From Actinomycetota bacterium (GTDB taxonomy: Bacteria; Actinomycetota; Thermoleophilia; Solirubrobacterales; Thermoleophilaceae): a stretch of DNA of 22,340 bases. Positions 13,453 to 21,873 of the stretch are shown piece by piece. The translations under genes were made by a program, and so were the position numbers. Below the pieces are notes generated by a model. That model had not been told where the DNA came from. It saw nothing but the letters and a program-made list of their open reading frames with translations, and ran no database searches. How positions within the stretch are numbered: the first letter of the stretch is position 1; every line of letters begins with the position of its first letter. The stretch spans positions 1 to 22,340 of the forward strand of contig VAWV01000202.1 of assembly GCA_005883295.1 (NCBI GenBank), read 5' to 3'.

Positions 13453-13827
13453 ATGCGGCGACCGATTGCCTGCCGGATCCGGCTCGACGGACTCCCGGTC
13501 CGCAGCGAGACGATCCTGACCGAGGCCGGGCCGAACGCCCTGGTGCTGTCCACGACGCTGCGCGACCGCGGTATCTGGCTCGACAGCACCTACCTCGGCC
13601 ACGGCAACGCCGAGAGCCAGATCACCCACCTGTTCGTCGCGCCCGGGCGGTTTGGCGAGACCGAGGCGCGGTCCGTGCCGCACGACGAGATCCCTGTGAT
13701 CCACGTGCGGCGTCTGTGCCTGTACGACCACTTCCAGCGCCTCCAGGACTTCCTCGACTCGCTCGGGCACACCGGCCAGGTCTCGGGGCTCGATCACGCG
13801 ATCGAGGCGGTCGAGCACATCGGCTGA
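13453..13827 (+). CDS. Protein of unknown function
   Basis: 124 residues from ATG 13453, immediately downstream of a well-formed promoter with no leader. I do not recognise the family. It is a compact soluble protein with alternating strands (ACRIRLDGLPVRSETILTEA, ALVLSTTLRDRGIWLDSTYL), then a Gly/His segment (GHGNAESQITHLFVAPG) and a C-terminal helix (LYDHFQRLQDFLDSLG). No signal peptide, membrane segment or cysteine cluster. The thioesterase frame follows directly. Confidence 0.65.
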   Translation: MRRPIACRIRLDGLPVRSETILTEAGPNALVLSTTLRDRGIWLDSTYLGHGNAESQITHLFVAPGRFGETEARSVPHDEIPVIHVRRLCLYDHFQRLQDFLDSLGHTGQVSGLDHAIEAVEHIG

Positions 13828-13861
13828 CGCGGCCGCCGTACGCGAACGTTTCCAGGCCGCG

Positions 13862-14281
13862 ATGGAGGGTCGCCTCCCTGGCCTGTTCGGGCTCGAGCTG
13901 ATCACGATCGAGAGCGGCGCGGTCGACCTCCGGATGGAAATCAGACCGGAGTTCCTCGCCCCGAACGACTTCCTCCACGCGGGGGCGGTGGTCACGCTCG
14001 CGGACAGCGCCTGCGGGATGGGGTGCATCGCCTCGTTGCCGGAGGGCGCGGTGGGCTTCACCACGGTCGAGCTCAAATCGAACTTTCTGCGCTCGGCGCG
14101 GGCCGGCGATGGGCTCCGCTGCCGGGCATCGCTGGTGCACCCCGGCCGGTCCACGCAGGTCTGGGACGCCGTGGTCACGCGCGAGTCGGACGGAAGGGAC
14201 CTGGCGCTCTTTCGCTGCACGCAGTACCTCCTCGCCGGCGGCGACGACCGTACGGCCCGCCAGGCTGCGCTGCGCCCGTAG
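13862..14281 (+). CDS. PaaI-type hot-dog thioesterase
   Basis: 139 residues from ATG 13862. A hot-dog-fold acyl-CoA thioesterase of the PaaI/DUF4442-like group: FLHAGAVVTLADSACGMG corresponds to the family's HGG...D active-site helix, followed by VGFTTVELKSNFLRSARAGD and the strand SLVHPGRSTQVWDAVVTRE. The likely reaction is hydrolysis of an acyl- or aryl-CoA; the substrate is unknown. Coding-like sequence in the same frame continues upstream (AAAVRERFQAAMEG, from about 13829) as in relatives, but it has no standard start, so the protein may begin earlier than the ATG. It follows the unknown gene closely and is probably in the same operon. Confidence 0.86.
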   Translation: MEGRLPGLFGLELITIESGAVDLRMEIRPEFLAPNDFLHAGAVVTLADSACGMGCIASLPEGAVGFTTVELKSNFLRSARAGDGLRCRASLVHPGRSTQVWDAVVTRESDGRDLALFRCTQYLLAGGDDRTARQAALRP

Positions 14282-14294
14282 CAGCTCCCTTATC

Positions 14295-14300
14295 TAGAGT
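14295..14300 (+). promoter_or_regulatory. Possible -10 for phosphorylase gene
   Basis: TAGAGT ends 8 bases before ATG 14309, with no ribosome binding site in the gap, so a leaderless transcript is possible. No clear -35. Confidence 0.3.
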
Positions 14301-14308
14301 CCGGCCGC

Positions 14309-15100
14309 ATGAGGGTCGGGGTGCTCACCGGCACCGGCACCTACACGCTGCCTGGCGCCGGGGAGGGGAGCCTCGAGAAGGTCATTACGGTTCACGGTGA
14401 CGTTCCCGTGACGCGCCTCGAGCTGGGCGGCGTCGAGATCCTGCACATCTCGCGCCACGGCGAGGGGCACACGCGCCTGTCGAACCACGTGGCCCACCGG
14501 GCGAACATCCTGGCGCTTCAGCAGCTGGGGGTGGACGCGATCGCGGCGGTCACCGTGTGCGGGGCCGTTGACCCGAGCGTGTCCCTCGGATCGCTGATCG
14601 TCTTCGACGACCTCCATTTCCTCGTCAACCGCCTCGCGGACGGCACGGTGTGCACGCTTTACGACGAGCCGGGCGACCCGCTGCGCGGCCACTGGATCTA
14701 CGAGCGCCCGTTCGCGGACGGCGTGCGCGCCGCACTACTCGCGGGCGCGCGCGAGGCCGGCGTGCCGGCGCGCGACGGCGGCTGCTACGGACACGTCGAC
14801 GGCCCCCGCTTCAACACGCGTGCGGAGATCCGCTCGCTGGCAGCCGCCGGCGTGACCGCGGTCAGCCAGACCGCGGGGCCCGAGACGGTGCTGGCCGGCG
14901 AGGCCGAGATCCCGTACGGCCTGCTCGGCTACGCGACCGACTACGCGAACGGGGTGAAGGAGGAGGCGACGCCCGTGGAGGAGCTCCTGCGCCTCATCGG
15001 TGCAAGCGGGGAGCTCTTCAACTCGGTGCTCGCGCACGCCTTGCCGTGGCTGGCCGAGGCCGAGCTCCGGCCGCCGGGCGTGATCTACCGCTTCGAGTAG
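14309..15100 (+). CDS. MTAP/PNP-family nucleoside phosphorylase, divergent active site
   Basis: 263 residues. Phosphorolysis of a nucleoside to base and (methylthio)ribose-1-phosphate; cytoplasmic purine or methionine salvage. Recognised by the N-terminal phosphate loop GTGTY (8-12), SRHGEGHTRLSNHVAHRANI (48-67), CGAVDPSVSLGSLIVFDD, GPRFNT (165-170), QTAGPETVLAGEA (187-199) and the base-site TDYANG (210-215). Two usually conserved positions differ: the Met before T-x2-PE is Gln188, and the second Asp of the MTAP TDYD motif is Ala213. Substrate preference therefore cannot be assigned, and MTA phosphorylase is only the closest label. ATG 14309 lacks a ribosome binding site and may be leaderless. 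Confidence 0.9.
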   Translation: MRVGVLTGTGTYTLPGAGEGSLEKVITVHGDVPVTRLELGGVEILHISRHGEGHTRLSNHVAHRANILALQQLGVDAIAAVTVCGAVDPSVSLGSLIVFDDLHFLVNRLADGTVCTLYDEPGDPLRGHWIYERPFADGVRAALLAGAREAGVPARDGGCYGHVDGPRFNTRAEIRSLAAAGVTAVSQTAGPETVLAGEAEIPYGLLGYATDYANGVKEEATPVEELLRLIGASGELFNSVLAHALPWLAEAELRPPGVIYRFE

Positions 15101-15381
15101 TCAACCCGCCCTTCGCGCTGCGAACGATGAGGAGGCGTTTGAGGGCCCTATAGGGGCCCAAAAATCCCCCTCACCTCCCGCGCCCCCCTCATTGCCCGCT
15201 GTTCAAACGCTTCGCGCCCCGGAACCGCCCGACCCCCCACCTAACCCACGCCAAAACGATGTCCACCGAAGTGGACCAGAAATGCCCGAGCGGCCCCGTG
15301 TAGAGCCATGCCGCAAGGCGGCGAAGCGGCGGCGGTTCCGGGACCATCGCGCCCATCCCGCCACGCTATCGTGGCCCGCCC
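15101..15381. other. Structured, C-rich intergenic region before trigger factor
   Basis: 281 bp without a convincing gene. GGGCCC-TATAG-GGGCCC hairpin (15143-15159) followed by AAAAAT. GCGTTTGA (15135-15142) pairs with TCAAACGC (15203-15210), and ATGAGG (15127-15132) pairs with CCTCAT (15187-15192); these two helices interlock as a potential pseudoknot. A separate perfect hairpin sits at 15261-15276. The stretch 15160-15260 is unusually C-rich on this strand. TATCGT (15367-15372) ends 9 bases before the trigger factor ATG and is a candidate -10. It may hold the terminator of the phosphorylase gene, a leader or a small RNA. Confidence 0.45.
15261..15276. repeat. Perfect hairpin/palindrome GTCCAC-CGAA-GTGGAC
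   Basis: 6-bp perfect arms around CGAA. Read on the minus strand the loop is UUCG closed by C-G, the very stable tetraloop type, followed by ATCGTTTT. It could be a minus-strand terminator or an operator; no minus-strand gene feeds into it from the right. Confidence 0.5.
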
Positions 15382-16800
15382 ATGCCCGGAGGTGTCACGA
15401 CCGCCACGCGCGAGCTCAGTGACTCGCGTGTACGCGTCGAGGTCGAGGTCGCGTCCGAGGCGCTCGAGCACGAGCTCGGGTCCGCCGCTCGCTCCATCGG
15501 CCGGGACTTGAAGATCCCGGGCTTCCGGAAGGGGAAGGTCCCGCCGGAGGTCGTCCTCCAGCGCGTCGGCCGCGACGCCGTGCTCGACGAGGCCGTGCGA
15601 CGCGCCCTCCCCGGCTGGTACGAGCAGGCCGTCTCCGACGCTGGCATCGCCGCGGTCGGCGACCCGCACCTGGACCTCGCGGAGCTTCCGCAGAAGGGCG
15701 CACCGCTCCAGTTCACGATCGAGGTGGCGGTTCGTCCGGAGGCGAAGCTCGGGACGTACAAGGGCCTCGAGGTGGGCCGCCGGGAGCCGGCCGGGAGTCC
15801 CGAGGAGATCGACCGCGAGCTGGAGGGTCTGCGCGACTCCGTCGCGTCGCTCGAGAACGTGGACCGGGCTGCCCAAAAGGGCGATTTCGCAGTGATCGAC
15901 TTCACGGGAACGGTCGACGGCGAGCCGTTCGAGGGCGGCGAGGCGCGCGGCTACCTGCTCGAGCTGGGGTCCGGCCGCCTGGTCGAGGGATTCGAGGAGC
16001 AGCTCGAGGGCGCGTCGGCCGGCGAGGACCGGGAGGTCCGCGTGGCCTTCCCCGAGGACTACCGGGCGGAGGCGCTGGCCGGCAAGGAGGCCGTCTTCGA
16101 GGTGAGCATCAAGGAGGTCAAGGAGAAGCGGCTCCCCGAGCTCGACGACGACTTCGCGACCGAGGCCGCGGGCTTCGACACGCTCGACGAGCTGCGCGCG
16201 GACATCGAGGAGAAGCTGCGCGCCGAGCGCGAGCGCGAGATCGAGGCCGAGTTCCGCGAGGCCGTGGTCGACGCCGCCGCGGAGGCGGCGAAGATCGAGA
16301 TCGGCCACGACCTCGTGCACGCCAAGGCGCACGAGATGTGGGCGGGCACCCGCCGCCGGCTCGAGCAGCAGGGGATCCCGCCCGAGCGCTACCTCGAGAT
16401 CTCCGGCAAGACCGAGGAGGAGCTCGTGAAGGAGGCGGAGCCGGACGCGGAGCGCGCCCTGCGGCGGGAGAGCGTCCTCGCCGCGATCATCGAGGCCGAG
16501 GGCATCGAGGTGACCGACGACGACCTGCTGGAGTCGCTGCGGCAGGCCACTGCCGCCGGCGGAGTGAAGCCGCCGTCCGACGAGGAGCTCACCAAGGCCC
16601 TCGACAGGGCACGTTCACAGGGCCGCGACGACGCCCTGCGCGAGGACATCGCGATGCGGCGCGCAGTCGACCTCCTCGTGGAGCACGCGAAGCCGATCCC
16701 GGTGGAGCAGGCGCAGGCGCGAGAGAAGCTGTGGACCCCCGAAAAGGAGGGTCAGGAGCGCTCCGAGCAGATCTGGACCCCCGGTTCGTCGACGGGTTAG
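15382..16800 (+). CDS. tig: Trigger factor (ribosome-associated chaperone)
   Basis: 472 residues. Binds ribosomal protein L23 at the exit tunnel and shields nascent chains, with a peptidyl-prolyl isomerase domain. The ribosome-docking signature GFRKGKVP lies at 47-54. The FKBP-type PPIase domain is at about 160-245 (GDFAVIDFTGTVDGEPFEGG, YLLELGSGRLVEGFEEQLEG). The helical chaperone arms follow, starting at ELDDDFATEAAGFDTLDELR. Length is typical or slightly long; the C-terminal tail (EKLWTPEKEGQERSEQIWTP) is acidic and loosely repetitive with LWTP/IWTP. ATG 15382 is preceded by TATCGT with no ribosome site, suggesting a leaderless mRNA. It is followed by a STAS gene and clpX, the usual tig-clp neighbourhood but without clpP. 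Confidence 0.96.
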   Translation: MPGGVTTATRELSDSRVRVEVEVASEALEHELGSAARSIGRDLKIPGFRKGKVPPEVVLQRVGRDAVLDEAVRRALPGWYEQAVSDAGIAAVGDPHLDLAELPQKGAPLQFTIEVAVRPEAKLGTYKGLEVGRREPAGSPEEIDRELEGLRDSVASLENVDRAAQKGDFAVIDFTGTVDGEPFEGGEARGYLLELGSGRLVEGFEEQLEGASAGEDREVRVAFPEDYRAEALAGKEAVFEVSIKEVKEKRLPELDDDFATEAAGFDTLDELRADIEEKLRAEREREIEAEFREAVVDAAAEAAKIEIGHDLVHAKAHEMWAGTRRRLEQQGIPPERYLEISGKTEEELVKEAEPDAERALRRESVLAAIIEAEGIEVTDDDLLESLRQATAAGGVKPPSDEELTKALDRARSQGRDDALREDIAMRRAVDLLVEHAKPIPVEQAQAREKLWTPEKEGQERSEQIWTPGSSTG

Positions 16801-16825
16801 CCGGCTGACCTGCTCACCGGAAATT

Positions 16826-16844
16826 GCGCCAAAGAATTGTGGCG
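16826..16844. repeat. Short stem-loop after trigger factor
   Basis: CGCCA (16827-16831) pairs with TGGCG (16840-16844) around AAGAATTG, 26 bases beyond the tig stop. A weak terminator or operator candidate; the AT-rich loop stands out against the surroundings. Confidence 0.3.
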
Positions 16845-16889
16845 GGGGGTCCGGTCCAGATGGTAGGCTCGCCACGCAGTCGGAGAGAG

Positions 16890-17282
16890 ATGACGCTGCC
16901 CGTTCGCGAGCTCGCCATGCCGACTCCGAAGGTCGACAGTCAGGACTCGCCAGTGCCCCAGCAGCCCGAGGAACTTTTGGTCTCCCAGCATCGGCTCGGA
17001 GACATCAGAGTGGTCGTCGCCAAGCGCGAGATCGACTTCCTGACTGCGCCCGCGCTGGTCACCGAGCTCGACCGTGCGATCCGCGAGGGCGAGGGCAAGG
17101 TCGTGGTCGACCTCTGCGACGTCACGTTCATGGACTCGAGTGGTGCGCACGCGCTGCTCGACGCGTCCAAGCGCCTGCGTGGGATGGATCGCGGGTTCTC
17201 GGTCATCTGCGTGCGCGGCTCGATCTCGCGGCTCCTCGAGATCCTCGGTCTGGGCGACCGGTTCGCCCTGCACACAGACTGA
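16890..17282 (+). CDS. STAS-domain anti-sigma factor antagonist
   Basis: 130 residues from ATG 16890, chosen because CGGAGAGAG lies directly upstream. TTG 16824 and ATG 16860 give longer versions, but the 16824 start falls inside a stem-loop. A STAS domain spans about 35-127. The strand DIRVVVAKREIDFLTAPALV, the loop VVDLCDVTFMDSSGAHALLD with the phosphorylatable serine (Ser84 in MDSSG, as in SpoIIAA/RsbV), and the final helix SISRLLEILGLGDRF are all present. Unphosphorylated antagonists bind an anti-sigma kinase and free a sigma factor. Neither a kinase nor a sigma gene is adjacent, so the partner is unknown. A TAGGCT -10-like box (16864-16869) precedes it. Confidence 0.9.
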   Translation: MTLPVRELAMPTPKVDSQDSPVPQQPEELLVSQHRLGDIRVVVAKREIDFLTAPALVTELDRAIREGEGKVVVDLCDVTFMDSSGAHALLDASKRLRGMDRGFSVICVRGSISRLLEILGLGDRFALHTD

Positions 17283-17435
17283 CCAGTCCTAGCGCGCTGA
17301 AGGAATCACGCCCAGCGGGCGAAAAAGAGGCTGGCATGCGACGCTCGTCCAGAACGGGTGCCAGCTCACGGCTTCGGCGCTACCTTATTGGGACCCTAGT
17401 GGCGCCCGACTGCAGCGCGCCTCGAGAGGAGCGGC
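17283..17435. other. Leader/intergenic region upstream of clpX
   Basis: 153 bp. Contains the GCTGGCA (17330-17336) / TGCCAGC (17359-17365) inverted repeat with a 22-base loop, the short CGCCC-AGC-GGGCG hairpin followed by AAAAA (17309-17326), and TACCTT (17381-17386) as a possible -10. GAGAGGAGC is the ribosome binding site before GTG 17436. I see no ClgR-type palindrome (TTCGC-N5-GCGAA) or CIRCE element. Confidence 0.4.
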
Positions 17436-18713
<1,278 letters not shown>

Positions 18714-18743
18714 CCAACTCGCCCAGCCGGCTGATCCGCTAGC

Positions 18744-18766
18744 GCCGCAACTCCGGTTGCAGCGGC
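18744..18766 (+). terminator. Hairpin after clpX, probable terminator
   Basis: GCAAC (18747-18751) pairs with GTTGC (18756-18760) around TCCG. The flanking GCCGC and GCGGC can extend the stem with a bulge. It begins about 30 bases after the clpX stop. There is no T-tract. Confidence 0.45.
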
Positions 18767-18879
18767 CCGATAGACGAGTGTTCGACCCACCGTCTCGCCG
18801 GTTTGCAGGGGCTCCAGGACTGCCGACGATCCGTCTAGGCGCGCGCGTCCGACCCACCGCGGGCCCGCGCCCGCTTCCG

Positions 18880-20571
18880 ATGACACTGCACGACGAGCCC
18901 AACCACCCCGAGCTGGAGCAGGAGCAGCCCGCCGACCTGGCCGAGGCGGCGATCGGCCTCACGCCCGAGCAGCTCGCCCAGTACGAGGAGGTGATCGTCC
19001 GCTTCCTGCGCGGCGAGTACTTCTCGCTCGACGAGGAGGGGAAGGTCGCCGACTGGAACCGCCAGGCGGAGGCCCGCTTCGGCTGGTCCGCGGTGGAGGT
19101 GGTGGGGGAGGACTTCTTCGAGTACGTCGCATCGCCGGCCGGCAGGGACGCGGCGCGCGCCGAGCTCACCCCCTACGTGACCGGAACCGCGGAGGATGGG
19201 CCGGCGGGGCTCGCACTCGAGCTGGAAACCCAGCGCCGCGACCTGTCGCTCGTGCGCACGGAGATCGCCGCGGTGCCGATCCGGGTTGGGGACGGCTACC
19301 GCCTGAACAAGGTCCTCGGCGACATCATCACCCACCGGGGCAATCCGATCGAGATCACGCGCATGAAGAAGCGGCACGCGGACGTGCTGCGGCTGATCGT
19401 GACGGCGCTCGACGGCGGCGAGATGCCGGATCCGCTCGGCGACGACGGCTGGAAGCCGGGCGGCCACCGGGTGGAGGAGCGCTGGCTCCCCGCGGGGGCG
19501 CTGGTGATCTTCGACGGCTCGAGCGTCTCCCACGTCATGAAGGACAGCTCGGCCAGTCTCGCGTCGCAGGCGAGCGTGCCGTCGGCGACTACTCCGGGTG
19601 AGCCCGAGCGGCTCCGCGATGAGAACCACGAGCTGCGAATGCAGCTTCGGGATCTCGAGCGCGAGGTCGAGGACCTGCGCGAGGAGCTCGAGGACGCGCG
19701 GAGTCGGGGCGGGGCGCGCAGGCGCCGGGGGCTGGGGGCGGGCGACCCCAGCATCACCGCCGACCACATCAAGCACGCCCTGCGCGAGGACGGCTTCACG
19801 TTGCACTGCCAGCCGGTCCTCGACCTTCGCTCCGGCGAGATCGCGCAGCACGAGCTACTGCTGCGGATGGTGGGGCCTGACGGTGAGCTGGCGCTGCCGC
19901 AGGCCTTCCTCGGCATGGCGCGCCGCGCCGGGTTGATAAGCGCCATCGACCAGTGGGTCCTGCGACACGCGATCCGGACCATCGGCGAGCAGGCGCAGAT
20001 CGGACGCGAGGTCTGCCTGGAGGTGAACCTCTCCAACGAGGCGCTTCACGACGTGTCGCTCATGCCCACCGTCGAGCGCGAGCTGGCGACCACGCGGATC
20101 GATCCCGGACGCCTGGTCCTCGAGGTGACCGAGGACATCGCGATCGCGGATCCCGAGGGCGCCCGCTCCCTCGCGAAGCACGTGCGCGCCATCGGGTGCG
20201 GTTTCGCACTCGACGACTTCGGCACGAGCTTCGGCTCCTTCCGCTTCCTGAAGGACATGCCGGTGGACTACCTGAAGATCGACGGCGACCTGATCGTGTC
20301 TCTGTCGGAGAGCCGCACCGCGCAGCTGGTCGTGAAGGCCCTCGTGGACGTCGCGCGCGGGACCGGAGCCGAGACGATCGCGGTGTTCGCGTCCGACGAC
20401 GAGACACTGGAGATGCTGCGGCAGCTCGGGGTCGGCTACGCGCAGGGCCACAAGGTGGGCCAGCCGCGTCCGATCGCGGAGGCGCTCTCGGAGGTCGAGA
20501 CCCAGGGGCTTCGGCCCGTCGAGGCGCCGGTGGTTCAGGCCGCGGCGCGCACGCGGAAACGCGCGAAGTAG
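18880..20571 (+). CDS. PAS-coiled coil-EAL protein with degenerate EAL site
   Basis: 563 residues from ATG 18880. The frame extends to TTG 18757, but that codon lies inside the clpX terminator hairpin and the extra 41 residues look non-coding. Domains: acidic N-terminus, PAS-like fold about 34-130 (EYFSLDEEGKVADWNRQAEA, RFGWSAVEVVGEDFFEYV), a linker, a coiled coil about 241-278 (EPERLRDENHELRMQLRDLE) and an EAL domain about 292-540. The c-di-GMP site keeps Glu325 (HELLLR), Asn383 (EVNLS), Glu415 (LEVTED), Asp445/Asp446 (LDDFGTS), Lys466 (LKID) and Gln522 (AQGH). The loop normally reading AEGVE is AVFAS, replacing its glutamates by Val502 and Ser505. Phosphodiesterase activity is therefore doubtful and a c-di-GMP receptor role is possible. 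No GGDEF domain or membrane segment. Confidence 0.9.
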   Translation: MTLHDEPNHPELEQEQPADLAEAAIGLTPEQLAQYEEVIVRFLRGEYFSLDEEGKVADWNRQAEARFGWSAVEVVGEDFFEYVASPAGRDAARAELTPYVTGTAEDGPAGLALELETQRRDLSLVRTEIAAVPIRVGDGYRLNKVLGDIITHRGNPIEITRMKKRHADVLRLIVTALDGGEMPDPLGDDGWKPGGHRVEERWLPAGALVIFDGSSVSHVMKDSSASLASQASVPSATTPGEPERLRDENHELRMQLRDLEREVEDLREELEDARSRGGARRRRGLGAGDPSITADHIKHALREDGFTLHCQPVLDLRSGEIAQHELLLRMVGPDGELALPQAFLGMARRAGLISAIDQWVLRHAIRTIGEQAQIGREVCLEVNLSNEALHDVSLMPTVERELATTRIDPGRLVLEVTEDIAIADPEGARSLAKHVRAIGCGFALDDFGTSFGSFRFLKDMPVDYLKIDGDLIVSLSESRTAQLVVKALVDVARGTGAETIAVFASDDETLEMLRQLGVGYAQGHKVGQPRPIAEALSEVETQGLRPVEAPVVQAAARTRKRAK

Positions 20572-21164
20572 GCGAAGCCGCCGCCCAGGCGGCGCTCGAA
20601 CTCGAGCCCGGCGCGCTCCGCCCGCTCGCGCAGCGAGCCGAAGCTCACGAAGTGGGGATCCAGCGCGATCTCCCCGACCACCACGCGCCCGCCGGGCTTC
20701 ACGACACGCGCCAGCTCCTCGAGTGCGAGGTCCTGGTTCGGGATCTCTCCCAGCACGACGGTCAGGTACGCGCCGTCGAAGCGGTTGTCCTCGAACAGCA
20801 TCTGCTGTGCGTCGCCCGTCCAGCCGGTCACGTTGGTCAGTCCGCGCTCCGCCGTCCGCCTCATCACGTGGTCCACCATCTCCTTCTGTAGGTCGTAGAC
20901 CTCGAGCCGTCCGCCGTCGAGCCGCTCGGCGACCGTGAGCGCGTAGTAGCCGGTGCCCGGGCCGACCTCGAGCAGCCGCTCCCTCGGGCGTGGCTCCAGG
21001 ACCTCCACCAGTCTCTCGCGCGTGATACCTGGGTGCGGTAGCTCGACGAAGAAGCGCTGCCAGTAGGGCATGGCCGACGGGTTGCGGCGCCACCAGAGGG
21101 CGGCTCCGAGAAGCGCGCCGATCGCGAGGATCGCGGCTCTGCGCATGGCGGCAGTTTCTCGCAT
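20535..21164 (-). CDS. Membrane-anchored class I SAM methyltransferase
   Basis: 209 residues from ATG 21164; ATG 21146 is an alternative. Residues about 7-24 (MRRAAILAIGALLGAALWW) form a single N-terminal membrane anchor. The UbiE/Methyltransf_11-type core follows: motif I LLEVGPGTGYYALTVAERL, acidic residue EVYDLQKEMVDHV, motif II region DAQQMLFEDNRFDGAYLTVV and RVVKPGGRVVVGEIALDP. Acceptor unknown; quinone, lipid or small molecule are possible. The 3' end overlaps the convergent EAL gene by 37 bases. The start is 46 bp from the divergent MBL gene, so they share a promoter region. Confidence 0.9.
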   Translation of the reverse strand: MRETAAMRRAAILAIGALLGAALWWRRNPSAMPYWQRFFVELPHPGITRERLVEVLEPRPRERLLEVGPGTGYYALTVAERLDGGRLEVYDLQKEMVDHVMRRTAERGLTNVTGWTGDAQQMLFEDNRFDGAYLTVVLGEIPNQDLALEELARVVKPGGRVVVGEIALDPHFVSFGSLRERAERAGLEFERRLGGGFAYFARFRVRAAA

Positions 21165-21197
21165 TCCGCGCGCGCGGGGTCGTGGAAATCAGTGGTC

Positions 21198-21203
21198 TAG
21201 GCT
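21198..21203 (+). promoter_or_regulatory. -10 element for leaderless MBL-fold gene
   Basis: TAGGCT ends 7 bases before GTG 21211, so the transcript probably begins at the start codon. The gap has no ribosome binding site beyond GCGGGG. No clear -35. Confidence 0.45.
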
Positions 21204-21210
21204 GCGGGGC

Positions 21211-21873
21211 GTGAAGCAGATCACCGACGAGCTGTACCTGCTCCGGGGCTTCCCTCCGAACGCGATCAACGTGTACCTGATGGGGAACGTCGTGGTGGAT
21301 GCCGCCACGCGGCACGCCGGCCGCCGGATCCTGCGCCAGCTTGAGGGTCGCGAGGTGACCGCGCACGCGCTCACCCACGCGCACCCCGACCACCAGGGCG
21401 CCAGTCGTGAGATCTGCCAGAAGCTCGGGATCCCGTTCTGGGTGGGCGAGGCCGACGCCGACGCGGCCGAGACCGGCGACATCATGTCGCGCCAGCCCAA
21501 GCACTGGCTCAACACCCTGATCGGAAAGGTCTGGCCCGGGCCGGGGCACCCGGTGGACAGGCGGCTTCAGGAGGGCGACGAGGTCGCCGGCTTCACGGTC
21601 ATCCACACGCCCGGGCATTCGGCCGGTCACGTCTGCTACTGGCGCGAGTCGGACCGCACGCTGATCTGCGGCGACGTGCTGAACGGGATGCACCTGCTCA
21701 CCGGAGTGCCGGGACTGCACGAGCCGGTCGGGATATTCACTCCCGATCCGGCGCTCAACCGCAAGTCGGCGAAGCGCCTCGGGGAGCTCGAACCCGCGCT
21801 CGTATGCTTCGGGCACGGGCCGCCAATGCGCGATACCGCCAAGTTCGTCGACTTCTGTAGAGCCCTTCCATGA
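21211..21873 (+). CDS. Metallo-beta-lactamase-fold hydrolase
   Basis: 220 residues from GTG 21211. The dinuclear metal-binding signature is complete: HAHPDH (56-61), His136 in HTPGHSAGH, Asp155 in LICGDVLNG and His202 in CFGHGPP. The N-terminus (ITDELYLLRGFPPNAINVYL) is that of a glyoxalase-II-like MBL protein, and the sequence does not carry the ETHE1 persulfide-dioxygenase pattern closely enough to name it so. Its TGA overlaps the ATG of the YeeE-like transporter, so they are coupled. By context it may act on sulfur compounds, thiols or thioesters; that is inference. Confidence 0.92.
   Translation: MKQITDELYLLRGFPPNAINVYLMGNVVVDAATRHAGRRILRQLEGREVTAHALTHAHPDHQGASREICQKLGIPFWVGEADADAAETGDIMSRQPKHWLNTLIGKVWPGPGHPVDRRLQEGDEVAGFTVIHTPGHSAGHVCYWRESDRTLICGDVLNGMHLLTGVPGLHEPVGIFTPDPALNRKSAKRLGELEPALVCFGHGPPMRDTAKFVDFCRALP

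Noticed and set aside
17309..17326. CGCCC-AGC-GGGCG hairpin followed by AAAAA taken as an intrinsic terminator
   Set aside because: The homopolymer is A on the plus strand, and on the minus strand the T-run precedes the stem, so it fits neither direction.
18757..18879. Upstream TTG start for the PAS-EAL gene
   Set aside because: The codon is inside the clpX terminator hairpin, has no ribosome site, and the extra 41 residues look like translated non-coding DNA.
19855..21816. 653-codon minus-strand open frame
   Set aside because: Opposes the EAL and MBL genes and is out of frame with the methyltransferase; no recognisable protein sequence.
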